Part shown: positions 21,406-33,640 of the stretch, one piece after another | Layout of the letters: the number at the start of each line of letters is the position of its first letter | Numbering within the stretch: position 1 is the stretch's first letter | NCBI GenBank assembly: GCA_024529925.1 | Contig: JAFEUB010001475.1 | Location: forward strand, 412,501-476,500 | Length of the DNA stretch: 64,000 nucleotides | DNA from: Ophthalmolycus amberensis | Taxonomy: Eukaryota > Chordata > Actinopteri > Perciformes > Zoarcidae | Direction of reading: 5' to 3' | Position numbers and translations under genes: made by a program | The notes under the pieces: model-generated | What the model was told of the DNA's origin: nothing | Seen by the model: only the letters and a program-made list of their open reading frames with translations | Database searches by the model: none

Positions 21406-23301
21406 TGTCTCCCAGTTGTTTAGCCACCGTTATGGCTAGATTTAAAGTTATGGAATGGGTGCCGTACAGTCGGAGTAATACTGTTCTGTCACATATGACT
21501 TAACAGAGGGTAACAGAGCTACAGAACAGACAACCCAAACTAATCATCTTTTTATTAAACAAGAAAGTATTCCCACCTGTTTGGAATGACCACATCTTTT
21601 CATCTGTATTCCTGTCTCACTCATCAGATCCCTTGGTGTATGTGTGTGATCCATGTGCAAAGACAGGAGGACTCTCAGCTTGTTGCTTCAGCCGATGCAC
21701 AGTCACTGTACGTATAAAGGTTCTACAGTATAAGGATGAGGTCCTGTTGTGTTATCTTAGGATACATGCAGTTGAGGTCAATGTTTATATACACTTATAA
21801 AGGACATGTACTGTATATTGAGGAAGGGTTGTGATTATTTATGCAGGTGCTTTTGTCTGTAAAAAAGGCGTGTGTGTGTGCATATATATATACAATATTC
21901 ATAATTATGAATAAAAGAGCAACATAGTAAATACAAACAATGTCAATGGTAACAAAACACAGAAGCCAATAGATATACATATACAAGTAAATGTTCACAA
22001 AAGGCCTGTGTTTTAATTTGTAGATTGAAAAGGTTTCCTGTTTGTCATCGTTTGGAAGATGGGATGATTATTCATCCCCGCTGTGTAAAGGAGCCGATAC
22101 AGGAGATAATTCACGCACGGTGCTTTCAGACTTTACAACTCTACTTATTGCACATGCAGAGCATTGAATAACACTTGAATCAGTTGGGGAGCACACTGTC
22201 ATTTTGTTCTTATTGGCCAACATACTATTTTAAATATATTTGAGTCTGTGCTTGTTTTATTGTCCTGTATTTTAACGTGTCCGGCTGCTATAGCTGCTTT
22301 CAGAATCCCTCAGTCCGTCAGCCGTCTGTATGTGGTCAATGCCCAAGGCTTGTAGTGTATTGTGGATGGGTTACTGTTCTGTCTGGAAGTCCAGATGGTG
22401 TACAGCCATAGGGTAGTTTACACTCCCTGTGCGAATAGCATATTTGTGTTCTGCCAGCCTGTCCAGTAAATTCCTTTATTTGAAAACATGGCAACGTGTA
22501 CATTCTAGTAACCTAGAGATCACAAAAGAGGTTTTACAAGTAATGAAATGATTAATTGTGAACTCCTTCTGGGATGTAAAATCCATAAATATTTTGGTCT
22601 GGTTTACATTTGTGCACTGGTTACAATGGTTACACTATTTCTGATCGCCTGGGTTTTGGAGCCAACTAAGTTCGTTGGGTGTTAGGTTGTTGATGGCTGT
22701 GTAATAGTTTGTCTTGTAGTCGGGCAACTCCTAAAACAGTTTAATGGTGTTTTAGGGAGGATCTGACTGAGTATATCATCAGTCTCAATAATACACCAAT
22801 TCCTTTTTCTAATCTGTTTGATGTTCTCTGCTTTTATACTGTATGTCGTAACTATTTTTTGTTTGTTTGGGAGCATTTCTTTGTATTAATTTGTACTTCG
22901 TCTGATCAGATGTTTAGCTCTGGTGTATTTCTTTCTGTAGAGAAGTGTTTCTATATCCCCATTCCTAAAAGCGTGTCACCATTTCCTTGGATTTGGCCTC
23001 AAACTCAAATTCTCTGGTCATTGGAACTGGCCATAAGGCACACATTCTCTCTGAGCCACTTGGGATGGAAGCTTCTGGCATGTAGTCTGGTGTTTCTGTC
23101 TAAATATAGATGTATGTTAAGTCCCTTTATCTTTTTTTAAGATTTTAAGATCGAAAAAATGTATGTTCTCCTTGTTGTAATCCAGAGACAGTTATATGTT
23201 TGATAATGTTCAAAAAGCTCTGCCTCTGGGTCTGGTCTGGGTTTATTCATTTGCACTGACGTTTACACAAAAGCCTCAGGGACGAGGAAACAGCTCTAAT
23301 G

Positions 23302-23391
<90 letters not shown>
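23302..23391. repeat. (GACA)n microsatellite
   Basis: About 22 perfect GACA tetranucleotides. The RQTD- and CLSV-repeat open frames over it are artefacts. Confidence 0.97.
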
Positions 23392-23700
23392 TATAGGGGG
23401 TTCGAAAATTAAAGGCATGTCATCCAGTTTCTTTCGGGGGGTAGTTTGTCGATCTCCGATGCCAAAGAGGAGGAGTTGGGAGTTAGAATATATGGTACGA
23501 TAAGATTTCTTCTGATTCACTAGAAGTTTGTTAGAAGAAAACTATTTTTGAGAGGCTTCAAGATCAGGCTGTAATGTATAATGAATTTGTGAGATGTCAG
23601 GCTATATCTATATGACAATCAGAACAGATTTGTGGGAGATAATTAATAAATATAGAGAACAGCGACCCTAGAGAACCATTAGGTACACCTTTTTCTATGA

Positions 23701-24130
23701 TCATAAAGTCTTACTGACTCCCTCACACACTGACGTCTGTGGTGTAGATATGAAACAAAGTAGGGAATGTTTTAAAAACACGTTTGTCAAGGAGGAGATA
23801 GTGATCAACCATATCAAAAACCTGAGCAAGATCTCAAAATATTGTGCCTGTAAGCTTATGTCCATATTGTCCAATGAAGAGGATACATTGTTGGTACATT
23901 TTAAAAGAGCAGTGGTTGCAGAGGATTTAGGTCTGAAACCAGATTGGTATGGTGATAGGATGGGAAAGTCATTCATATATTACTGATACTGTCCTAATAC
24001 AAATGGACAGGGTTGACACGGAACGAGCTGGAACATATCCGATCCTTCCTACCAGCTGATGCCATTGAGATAGTCATCAAACAAATCAGAAAGAACGTCA
24101 CACCACGGCCTTTTTCCCTTCTGACCATGC
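23701..24130 (-). mobile_element. Degraded non-LTR retrotransposon reverse transcriptase fragment
   Basis: On the minus strand the frame reads ILSPYQSGFRPKSSATTALL then KCTNNVSSSLDN, matching the segment of non-LTR reverse transcriptases just before the first catalytic motif. The following codons are frameshifted (LRFLIWLITISSLTNVF). No endonuclease part, 3' tail or target duplication was found. Confidence 0.7.
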
Positions 24131-27100
24131 GGGACATTACTGTATTACTGAGTGAGCTGTAATATTAAGTCTGGGGAGGAAAAAATTGTAAGTATTCGTG
24201 GGCAGTGATAAATAAAACATACGTTAACACTGAATGAGTAGTCCTGTGTTTATTATTATATCTATTCATAGTATTTTGTAGAACCAAACCTTTGGAGTGG
24301 TGGTGTGTAACAGTTATATATTTGGTATAAAAATCGCATGTGGCCCCAGCCTGTCGCCAACCCTGTTGGCCGTTAGGGTTCCTCCACCAGATCCAACTTT
24401 AACACCTGGAAAAGTGTCTAGAGGATCACGCCTTTATAATAATAAACCTCTTGTCTTAGCCTTCAGTCAATATCAACCTTAACTTTGCCTTTTCCAATTA
24501 TTGGCAAGATGAATATAGCTAACTTGAATTTTTCTAAAATGAAAAGGGCTCATCCTCTGGGGAGAATGAAAGTCCTCAATAAATGTCATGATAATTTGTT
24601 GGATATATTGGACTATTTATTGTGTACATGTACCTGCAGCTAGGGCTAAAGCTGACCTGTGTGTCACCACAGCAAATGTCATGTCTTTTAGTTTATTAAC
24701 ATACATTACATTGTTATGGACCAATGTACTGTTCAAAAAGTTACTTTTGCCAGACAGCGAAGGAAGGTCAAGAATGAAAAAAGAAAATACAAAAATCATT
24801 ACGAATTGTCCTCTGGGGATCATGAATATGTACATATTTAATAGCAATCTAGTTTTCAAGATCTCCTGGACTGAGCCAAACTATTGGAACGATGGATGGG
24901 CTGTCATTCCTTATCCAACTAATACATTTTGCATTGGTTGGTTAAGACTGTATAATGGGACACATACAAAAATAACTGTGTTTTTAATTGTTATAACACA
25001 AATCATTCCCCATTTTCTGTACCTCTCTGAATGAACAGGTGGCATGTTCCCTCAGCTCTGTTTTGTAATATTTTCATTTCAAAGGCAAAATGTTTGCCCC
25101 GAGCAGCCTGCGTAAGCATCCACTGCGAACATGTCCATAATGCTTTAATAAGAAGCTGAGTTTGTCTGGGGGACAAGGTCCCATTTATCTCCCTGTGTAT
25201 CTAACTTGGGATTTCCGCACTGAAGCACTCTGTTTGAGAAGCACCTAAGTCGGTTTTAGAGGAGAAAATATGAACCATGTGTATTTAGACTGAGGAGCAC
25301 ACTGCAATCCAACTTTCACCATTTGTTCCTATGTTTAAGTATCCTCTGGGTTGTGTCTTTTTGTTTGGAGTCAGAGTACCTTGGATGATCTGTGATAGTT
25401 CAAGCATTATATAGTAGTCAGAAACTCATCACATTCATACAAGACAACGTGAAAGCCAAAGCTGATGGTTCAAAAAAACAAGTTAAGTTGATTTTCTGTC
25501 ATACAACGAACCACATGGGTACAGGATTGATTGGTAGAGAATTGACAACCATGACAGTAACCTCCTGATCCACTTTAATGTTTCAGCCAAAGACAAAATT
25601 GGAAAAGGATGAATCGATCACAGTAGCATTTTTGGATCAAATATGTTTTCACATGCCTTTAATCAATACCAAAATACCATTTATCTGTATCTTGCAAGTT
25701 CACATTAGAATATTTTATACCATGTATGACCAGTACCAGTAGGCAGCTAGAGCACTTAGCTCTACCCTAACCCTAAACATTCATTTATCACCATTCTTTT
25801 TTTTTTGCCATGACCACAATCACACAATCTATCTATATAGAAAGAAAGAGCTTTAGAAACATTTAATTAATGTCTGAAGTTTTGCCATTGAATGTAATCC
25901 TGATGCTAATGTTATTGGCTGGTGATCAGGTTGAACATGCAAGTTTATTCAATCAATTCGTTTCTGGTGTTTTAATTTATTGAATTTTTGAAAAATGGAT
26001 ACAATTTAAACTACACAGAAATCCCGGTAAAGAGTTCATTTCAAAAATATAGTTTGTAGTTTTGACCATTCTTTTTTTTTTTGGTACAGATATTGAGGAA
26101 TAATCAGCAGATCATTTATGTTTTCTCACAGTGTTTTTCTTCTCTTATTACTTGAAGCATTTTCTGAGCTTTGATTAAGCATAAAGAACTTGTGTACTAG
26201 AAACTGCAGTGGGCATTTCTTTTCTTGAAGCAGGAGGCCTGTTGGATGCAACAATCAGTCTTTTGTTTGGAAAAACCACTGTATTTTTCAATGAATATCC
26301 CAACACTCAGGGCATTTGGGGCTAATGGTGATGCTAGAATAAAGGTCACGGGTGACAATATTCCTTAGATATGAATATCCATAAATGTCATGGTAATGAC
26401 AGTGACAATGAAGCGTTGTTTGGACTGACAAGCACGGCTACAAACATAATAATTTGCTGATGATGAAAAAGTAATTGTTCAAATTTACATTCCATCATCA
26501 ATCATGATTTATATAACTAAAGAATTGAATACTGCCTAAAAACGATTTTCAACAAAAGTCTGTTCATTCGAGTTTTGTAGGAATATCAAAGTTGACTTCA
26601 TCAGTTACAAGTACCATCTTTTTACAGGGACCGTGTTTCAGTCTACCAAGCTTTCATGTTGGTAAGAAAACCTTTCCTCCTCTAGAGCTCCGTACTTATT
26701 CCCCAACTAATAACAAACCAATCAATACATGGAGCACATTTAACGCTGGAGCCGCGGGACCGCCCGGGGATTCAACCTTCTTATGAGAAGAGAGAAATCA
26801 CGTTGGTCTTTGAGAAAGCTTTCATAAAGCAGCATGACACATAACTGTATCATTAAAAAGCTTTAAGTACCTCCTCACATGAACAGCGATTGAATGAACA
26901 GTAAATGCTGAAGCTTACTGAACTGCTGTCAACCGTGTTACACGACTGCAAGAAAGTAAGATTGAATATGAACAACATGAGCTAGTTTGCATTTTCCATC
27001 CACACATTAGAGAGAATATTCATATTAAACATTTCTTATATATGTTCACTACCAATTTTCTGTAATTGGATATTCTGTTAATAATATAATAAATTGTTTG

Positions 27101-28490
27101 GAAACCAAATTACATTTAGGGTTGTTTGACTGTCAAAAACGTTTTATCATCAATCACTTGCCCTCACTTCTCCCTTTATAAATAACAATCACTTTAAAAT
27201 GTGGTCAAACCTCGTAACCATGAATCGTCAAAGCAAAACAATTTTAAAAAAATGAAAATATACAGGTGTACTGTACCAAACCCTGACCCCCCCCCCCCCC
27301 CCCCCTCCCCTCCCCTCCCAACTGCAGAGTGGGTGATAATATTATCTTTGGCTTCCTCACTATGAGTGACACCTTTCATATTGCACACAATAATTTGATA
27401 TATTGGTGATATACAATTTAAAAGGCCGTCCATCCATCCATACTTGGGAAGGGAACTATCAACGGCATTGTGTCAGAAACGAACAGAGACACAGACATGG
27501 CTGACACCTATACTATTGTTTGTAATACATTCACGTACCTGCCCTGAGGACATGAGTGTCACTGTTTTGAAACTATAAAGCAGGTTGGTGGCGGTGTAAT
27601 CTCCCATAGCCCTACCTACCTGTGTCAGCGCTACAGAAAGGTCGGTCTCCATACATTAGCATTCTGGGTAAAGGAGAAAAAAACTCTCTGGCTTGCTGTA
27701 TTTTTTTTAACTAATCACAATCCTGTTGGGCAGCACTGAGCCTGTGATGCAGCGACAGGGCCCTTGCAAAATAGATAGCGCAGATAGTGGAAAAGGAGGA
27801 GAATTCCGGCTGAAATAGGCAGCCAATGGCAGGCTTATGCCCCCTGTCTTCACCAGGCCTGCAGACCAAGGGCATTACATCAAGAGAACACTTTATTATC
27901 GAACATTCTTGAAGTTTTGTATGCTTTTTCTATATCTTTTTCAACTGCACCCATACCTCATTATGAGTGCTATAGTATTTCAGCATTAATTGGGGCTCTA
28001 AATGTGGACCTGGTTGCTAAGGAATACATGAAAAAAATAATGTCAACTTACATGGTATAAACCACCAGTCTGCATCTCGGTGCCGGCTGGTGACAAACGT
28101 CTTTCAGACTCACCTGAAGCCCATAGGTGACAGAAGGACAAGCCTTTCATATACACTCCTGGTACTCGAGCTGCTTATGTAGCTGCAGACAGGTGTCAGC
28201 CATCTTTAATGTTTATGACAGGGCTCTTTTTCCCTGTGTGCTGCTGATGTCATCAGGAGCCTGCTGTTATTAATGAATAATGTCTGGCAGCGGGAGCTTA
28301 GGTTTCAGTGCAAGTTCAGGCCTAAAATGAGTCCACAGCTTCAAATGATCTCAGCAGAGAAGGAGCTCTTAGTAAAACAATAAACAAATCAGCGTCATAA
28401 GTCAGGGAAACAACTCATGTTACAAGCCACAAGAGGGCCACAGGGGCCTCATGCAATGACAGACTGTAGAATGGGGCCATGATCGCACTA
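24131..28490. other. Intergenic DNA; single-copy-looking, possible conserved non-coding blocks
   Basis: No exon recognised. AT-rich to about 27.2 kb. A homopolymeric C tract lies at 27287-27305. The interval 27600-28460 has a more balanced, less repetitive composition and is discussed as candidate regulatory DNA. Confidence 0.5.
27287..27318. repeat. Poly-C tract followed by (TCCCC)n
   Basis: About 19 C then three TCCCC-like units. On the minus strand this is a G-rich, quadruplex-capable tract. Confidence 0.9.
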
Positions 28491-28501
28491 CTCAAATTAT
28501 A

Positions 28502-29556
28502 CAGTGGCGGCTGGTGGAAAATGTTGTAGGTAGGGCCATCCTATCAATTTCAGCAAACATCCCAGTATGATTTAATGCAAAAAAATTTAAGCATCAAACA
28601 CGCATTACTACTTTGCAGTTAAATATTTAACATGTATTCCAACACGAAAAAAATCATGTAAATAACACTTATATAATATAATATAATGTTTATTTATTGA
28701 GATGCCCCTATGGACCTTGTTATAGGAGGTAAAGATCAGGAGAAGTAAACATGAAGTGTAATTATGAATACTGATGTTAAATTAAGCTATGATGAGTTTT
28801 CACTGTTAATTTAACATCTCTATTACATGTTGATGCCTCCATGACCAAGTTAAGCAGATGAGACTGAGGACAGCTATGTAGAAGAAAAGATGTTCACTTT
28901 GTCTAATATGTAGCTTGACAGAGTTCTCATGTGTGTCCTGGTGTTCTCATGTTTCCTTACCTCCTCATCGCTTCGCATGTACTGCTTCCCTTTCCCGCGA
29001 GTCTGCTGTCTGATTGTGAGGTCAGGCTGATCTGATATCAGCTCTTTGGCTGCAGAATCTCCTCAAAGTTCTCCTCTCAAACGGGTCTTGGAGGAGGAGT
29101 GCTCGCGCTGGGGCTCGCCTGTAGAGACTTCTCCTGACGAGAACGCGCAGCTATGGGCCAGATCGTTCTGGCCCATAGCTGAATCTATTTGAGGGCGCTG
29201 ATTGGCTAAATTGTATGTCACTCATTTATATCTTGAATCAGCAATTGGCTAAACTGCTTCATAGACCCGCCTCTTTTGGGCCAAAACGATTAGGCCCCCC
29301 AAGCTGCGCGTTCTCAGAGTGTCGTGCACACAGACAGAGAGCACGAGCAGAGACCACACAGGCGGAGAGCACGAGCAGGAAAAGCATATATTTTGCGCAG
29401 ATATTATATTTTACACACATTACAGGGTACATTCCATAGTTCAAAAACACAAATATTGACAATTTCTATAATTTATGATGATTATAATTTTTTTTTTTTG
29501 TGTGTGGCTCATGGTGGGGCCAGACCCCATGGCCCTCTATTGACCAGCCGCCACTG
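28502..29556. mobile_element. Non-autonomous hAT-like DNA transposon with CAGTGGCGGCTGGT termini
   Basis: Perfect 14-bp terminal inverted repeats: CAGTGGCGGCTGGT (28502-28515) and ACCAGCCGCCACTG (29543-29556). CTCAAAT occurs on both sides (28491-28497 and 29558-29564), a probable target-site duplication with a few extra bases between it and the ends. A second inverted pair is nested inside: GAGAACGCGCAGCT near 29134 and AGCTGCGCGTTCTC near 29302. No transposase frame was seen. The CAG...CTG ends suggest hAT, but the superfamily is inferred. Confidence 0.8.
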
Positions 29557-29564
29557 CCTCAAAT

Positions 29565-31159
29565 ATTAGGTTCATATAGTACTTTGTATTGCTTCAGAAA
29601 TGTATGCTTTTCAAAAAAACGTTCTGATACACAGACAAGCTTCTGTTAGCGGCTGAGGTGACTCAGATTTGGCCGGCAAAAAAACTCCAGCGCCGGGATT
29701 CAAAGCGGGCTGGTGGAGCGCTCGGTCTAAGTTGTTCAACAGCAGCCGGGGCAGCAGCTCCTGGAATCAGAGCCCTGGTGCTTGGTTTTGCTCTGACTGA
29801 ATTTATACCAAAGAGCCGTCCGCCTTCCAGAGCTGACACACGCTCTACTCCCGGCAAAGCAGCCGCCTGACTGGGTCGAGGTCGAGGCGTGGGGGTAGTA
29901 GGAGGAGTTTTCTAATTTCTGCCACTTTGAATTCAAACCAATAAACAAATTATCAAAACGCACACAGACGAGGGATTTCATTATTAACAGGCCCCCTGTG
30001 CAGCTCTACTTCTTCGTCCCCTTATGTTGGACTGAGGACAGACTGGATTTTATGGTGACTCACTATCGCCACTCCAGGTACAAGTGATATTACAAGACAG
30101 GACGGGCCAGTGCTAGCTAATTAGCATGCTAGTTAATTTTTTATGTCTTCAACTAAAGCAGTGGGCGCTGTCCAGCATGAATGAGTGGCTGAAATGTTAA
30201 CTAAAATGTGGGGAAAGAATAGGACAAGTGAGATTTACACACAGTAATAGAGAATGCAGTCTGGCTATTTTTGAAGTCTACCACTGCTAAACAGAAAGGT
30301 AGAAGGAGTCCAACAAGAAATTTCAAGTGCAGCACTGGTTTAGAAGAGGGCGTGAAAACCATCAAACATGAAGAGTGCGCAACTACCTGCTCTCTGGCTG
30401 CTATTCATCTGTCTGAGACACAAACTCAATCAGTGTATTTGTCCAAGGTGCGGAAAAGTATGGCGGTAATGTGACTGAGGGCAACAGGTGACAGAGCTGA
30501 GCAGAACGTGAGTTTGTTTCCAGATCTGCGGAGACCAAGGTGTCAGCCACTGTCTCAAGGCCAGCCAATAGCAGGTCTGCTTTAGACAGCCCACTTGTCC
30601 CCAGGGTGGAGAGTTGTATCGTGCCTGCGTGTAACTGCTCTGTTCGCTCACACCTGTGATGTCAGATTGCCCTCGGATAAGTCTGAGAAACGGTGCATTG
30701 TCAGAGGCTGTCTCACAGCTCAGTGCAGCGGGCCCAGAGCGGAGCCCAGGGGGCCTCTACCAACAGACACTCACTATTTATCTCATATTTAAAGCAGAGC
30801 GCCAAGAATGTGGCATGTGTGAAGATTAGAATTCCTGTAAGTGAGATCAAATCTACAGACGTGGAAGAGGCAAAGCTGCCTTCACTCATGTTTAACAATC
30901 AAATCTCACCTGATTCTTCACTGCAGCACGCAGCCCTGTATGTTTGTTTTTAAAAACTCTCCAACATTCACTTGATCTAGATCTCAGACTGACATCCAAC
31001 TAAGATGAACTTTTTTTATGTGCTCCAACAACTGAATATTATAGTTTTATATGTTGACACTTAGGATAGAATGAAGGACCGTTCACTGAAAGAAATATTG
31101 TCTATCAATCAAAAAATAATTTAAGAAAATCAAAAATGTTACATCAAGGTAATAAAGGT
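29565..31159. other. Intergenic DNA with a GC-rich patch
   Basis: A GC-rich stretch at about 29660-29900 has many CpGs and no recognised exon. The remainder is unremarkable. Confidence 0.5.
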
Positions 31160-33300
31160 TTTGTTCATGATCCAGATGTTTTAGCCAACTATATATCTAT
31201 TTCTTACATTCCCTTCCTCTCTAAGATCCTTGAGAAATCAGTTGTATAACTTTCTACATAAGATTTGTTTCTTTTAGGTTGTTCACTCAGGGTTTAGAGT
31301 GCATCATAGCACAGAGTCATGAATGACCATCTCATTGGATCAGACAAAGGACTTGTCTCTGTACTTGTCGTGTTAGATCTTAATGCTGCATTTGACACAG
31401 TTTACCATCACATCAGAGATTGGAACATATAATTGGCATTAAATTAACCTAACAAAGCTGGTTTAAGTATTTTTTATCAGATGGATCTTTGTTGGTATAT
31501 GAATCCTCCACACACATCAAAGTTTGTCACAGAGTTCCACAAAGTTTGTTTTTGTGCTTGGACCAATTCCACTCACCACATACATGCCTCTATAAAGCCA
31601 TTTTATTCGGAAACATGCCATAAACTATATGTTTTGCAGATGACACCCAATTATATCTATCGATCAAGCCAGATGAAACCAAACATTTAGCTAAACTAGC
31701 ATGCCTTAAAGGCGAAAAAAACAAAACTGGATGACCAGCAATTTTGTTGTTTGTTATGCTAAACCCAGACAAAATGGAAGGTATTGTACTCGGCCCCAAA
31801 CACCTCCCGAACACTATCTATAAGATATATTTACCTTGTATTGCATTGCCCTAACCTCCATCACCACTGTAAGGAATCTCTGAGTGCTCTGTGATCAGGA
31901 TGTATCCTTTGTGTCCCACATGAAACACACTTCAAGGACTGCCTTCTTTCAATTACACAACATTTCAAAAATCAGGCACATCCTGTCTCAAAAACATGCA
32001 GAAAAACTAGTCCATGCATTTGTCACCTCCAGGCTGGTCTATTGCAACACCTTATTATCAGACTGCTCCAATAAGTCTCTAAAGACTCTCCAGTTGATCC
32101 AGAATGCTGCAGCACATGTACTGACAAGAACTAGGAAATAGGATCATATTTCTCCCATATTAGCTTTTCAGCACTGGCTAATGACCTTACCCTGTAAATC
32201 CAGAGTAGAATTTAAAATCCTCCTTCTCATCTACAAAGACCTTAATAGTAAGGCTCCATCCTATCCTAAAGAGCTCATGGTACCCTTTTATCCAACTGGA
32301 ACACTGTGCTCCCAGAATGCAGGATTACTTGTGTTTCCTAGAGTCTCCAAAAGTATAATGGGAGCCAGGGCCTTCAGCTATTAAGCACTTCTCCTGTGGA
32401 ACCAGTTCCCATATTTAGTCAGGGTGGCAGACACCCTCTCCACTTTTAAGAGCAGTCTTTCCTCTTTTGACAACACTTGTCAACCAGCCCCTCATCATAC
32501 TGCTGATATCAACCACTCATCTTAATTTGCCATTGTTCTACTGTTAAATCTGCCGGCATCAAAACAGAAAGGAAGTAGCAAAGTATCAAAACCTGCCTCT
32601 TGCTTAATTTGATTGGTTTTCTGGCCAAGTGTGACATTGAGAAAAACGCAATGCGCGGTGCACGCCAAGTATACCAGTACCATATGAAAACAATAGTTTT
32701 GCTAGCAACGCCTATCTAGCGGCACATCTCAGCGTGATTGTGGCCTTACACTGAGCTCCTCTCCATCTATATGCATTTATGTTCCATTAATGCATGTTAC
32801 TAACTTGGCATCTTCCCTTGAGTTTTTGTGCTTTCTCATCTTGCAGGTTTCCATGGATCATGGTTGAACATGGTTGCGCCTGGATCATGGATCATGACTG
32901 CCTTGTTGCCGTGGTTCTTCTTGACACCCACTGCTACTAATAATATTATTATTAGTCATATTCGTATTATTTTTAAAGTTGTTATTATCATTTCTATGAA
33001 ACCCAAGGTCAAAGCAGATGGCCGCCCACTCAGAGTCTGGTTCTGTTTGAGGTTTCGTCCTCTTAAAGAGGAGTTCTTCCTTGACGCCGTCGTCTTAATG
33101 CTTGCTCATGGGCAAATGTTGGGTCTCTGTTAATTAAAGATTGTGGTCTTGGCCTGCTGTTTATGAAAAGTGTCATGAGAAAACTGCTGTTGTGATTTTG
33201 CAACCCAGCCGCAAGAAAAAAAGATGTTGCTATTGTACGTTTCTGCAAATCACAGGAAATGTTCCACATCGACGTTCCTGAACCAAAAAAGTGTTATAAA
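31160..33300 (+). mobile_element. L2-type LINE, 3' half (degraded reverse transcriptase, C-terminal region and 3'UTR)
   Basis: Broken frames include HSGFRVHHSTES near 31285, HAFVTSRLVYCNTLLSDCSN then LQLIQNAAAHVLTRTRK (32010-32140), VEFKILLLIYKDLNSKAPSY (32205-32265) and FPRVSKSIMGARAFSY (32334-32382). These are hallmarks of the C-terminal part of fish L2/Maui-type LINEs. The 3'UTR is also typical (GATGGCCGCCCACTCAGAGT near 33020 to about 33290). Stops and frameshifts show it is inactive. The 5' end is truncated. Confidence 0.85.
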
Positions 33301-33477
33301 TGTTTTATATTAACATAGTAACACACTTACAGAAACGCAAACTGACGCTTGATTAATGGTGTGAAATGGTTAGGTTCAGGCAATAAAAATGTTTGTTCAT
33401 TCACCCCCCAGCCACTTGCCCTCTGTGGACTTTCTTGCTTCTTATAGTCATTATTATACCACGTACCTCTCATGCCA

Positions 33478-33640
33478 TGGGGAGGCTATGGCTCAGTGGT
33501 AGGGCGGGGTCGTCCTCCAATCCGATGATCGGATTTCCGGCTTCGATGCATCCAAATTGCAGGTGCATCTGTGTGTGAATGGGTGAATGACATGTACTGT
33601 AGAAGTGCTTTAAGTGGTTGATCAAGTACAACAAAGTTGA
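33478..33640 (+). mobile_element. tRNA-derived SINE (copy 2, internally deleted)
   Basis: The head has a box A region (GGCTCAGTGGTAGGGCGG) followed by GTCGTCCTCCAATCCG and a decayed box B (GGCTTCGATGCATCC). The 3' body has GTGTGAATGGGTGAATGACA and GAAGTGCTTTAAGTGGTTG. It is the same family as 9206-9481 and 38085-38290, but lacks the middle section. Confidence 0.75.

Larger units (their letters stand above)
17840..23300. other. Intergenic DNA between nr5a1 and lmx1b, mostly featureless
   Basis: AT-rich interval. It contains an (AC)n tract at 19374-19426 and an unrecognised 121-codon open frame at 21040-21405 (minus). No homology to a known gene could be supported. Confidence 0.55.

Noticed and set aside
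24588..25034. A 148-codon plus-strand open frame
   Set aside because: AT-rich, no recognisable domain and overlapped by another open frame; consistent with chance.
25763..25778. Telomere-like CCCTAACCCTAA
   Set aside because: Only about two units; too short to be an interstitial telomeric repeat.
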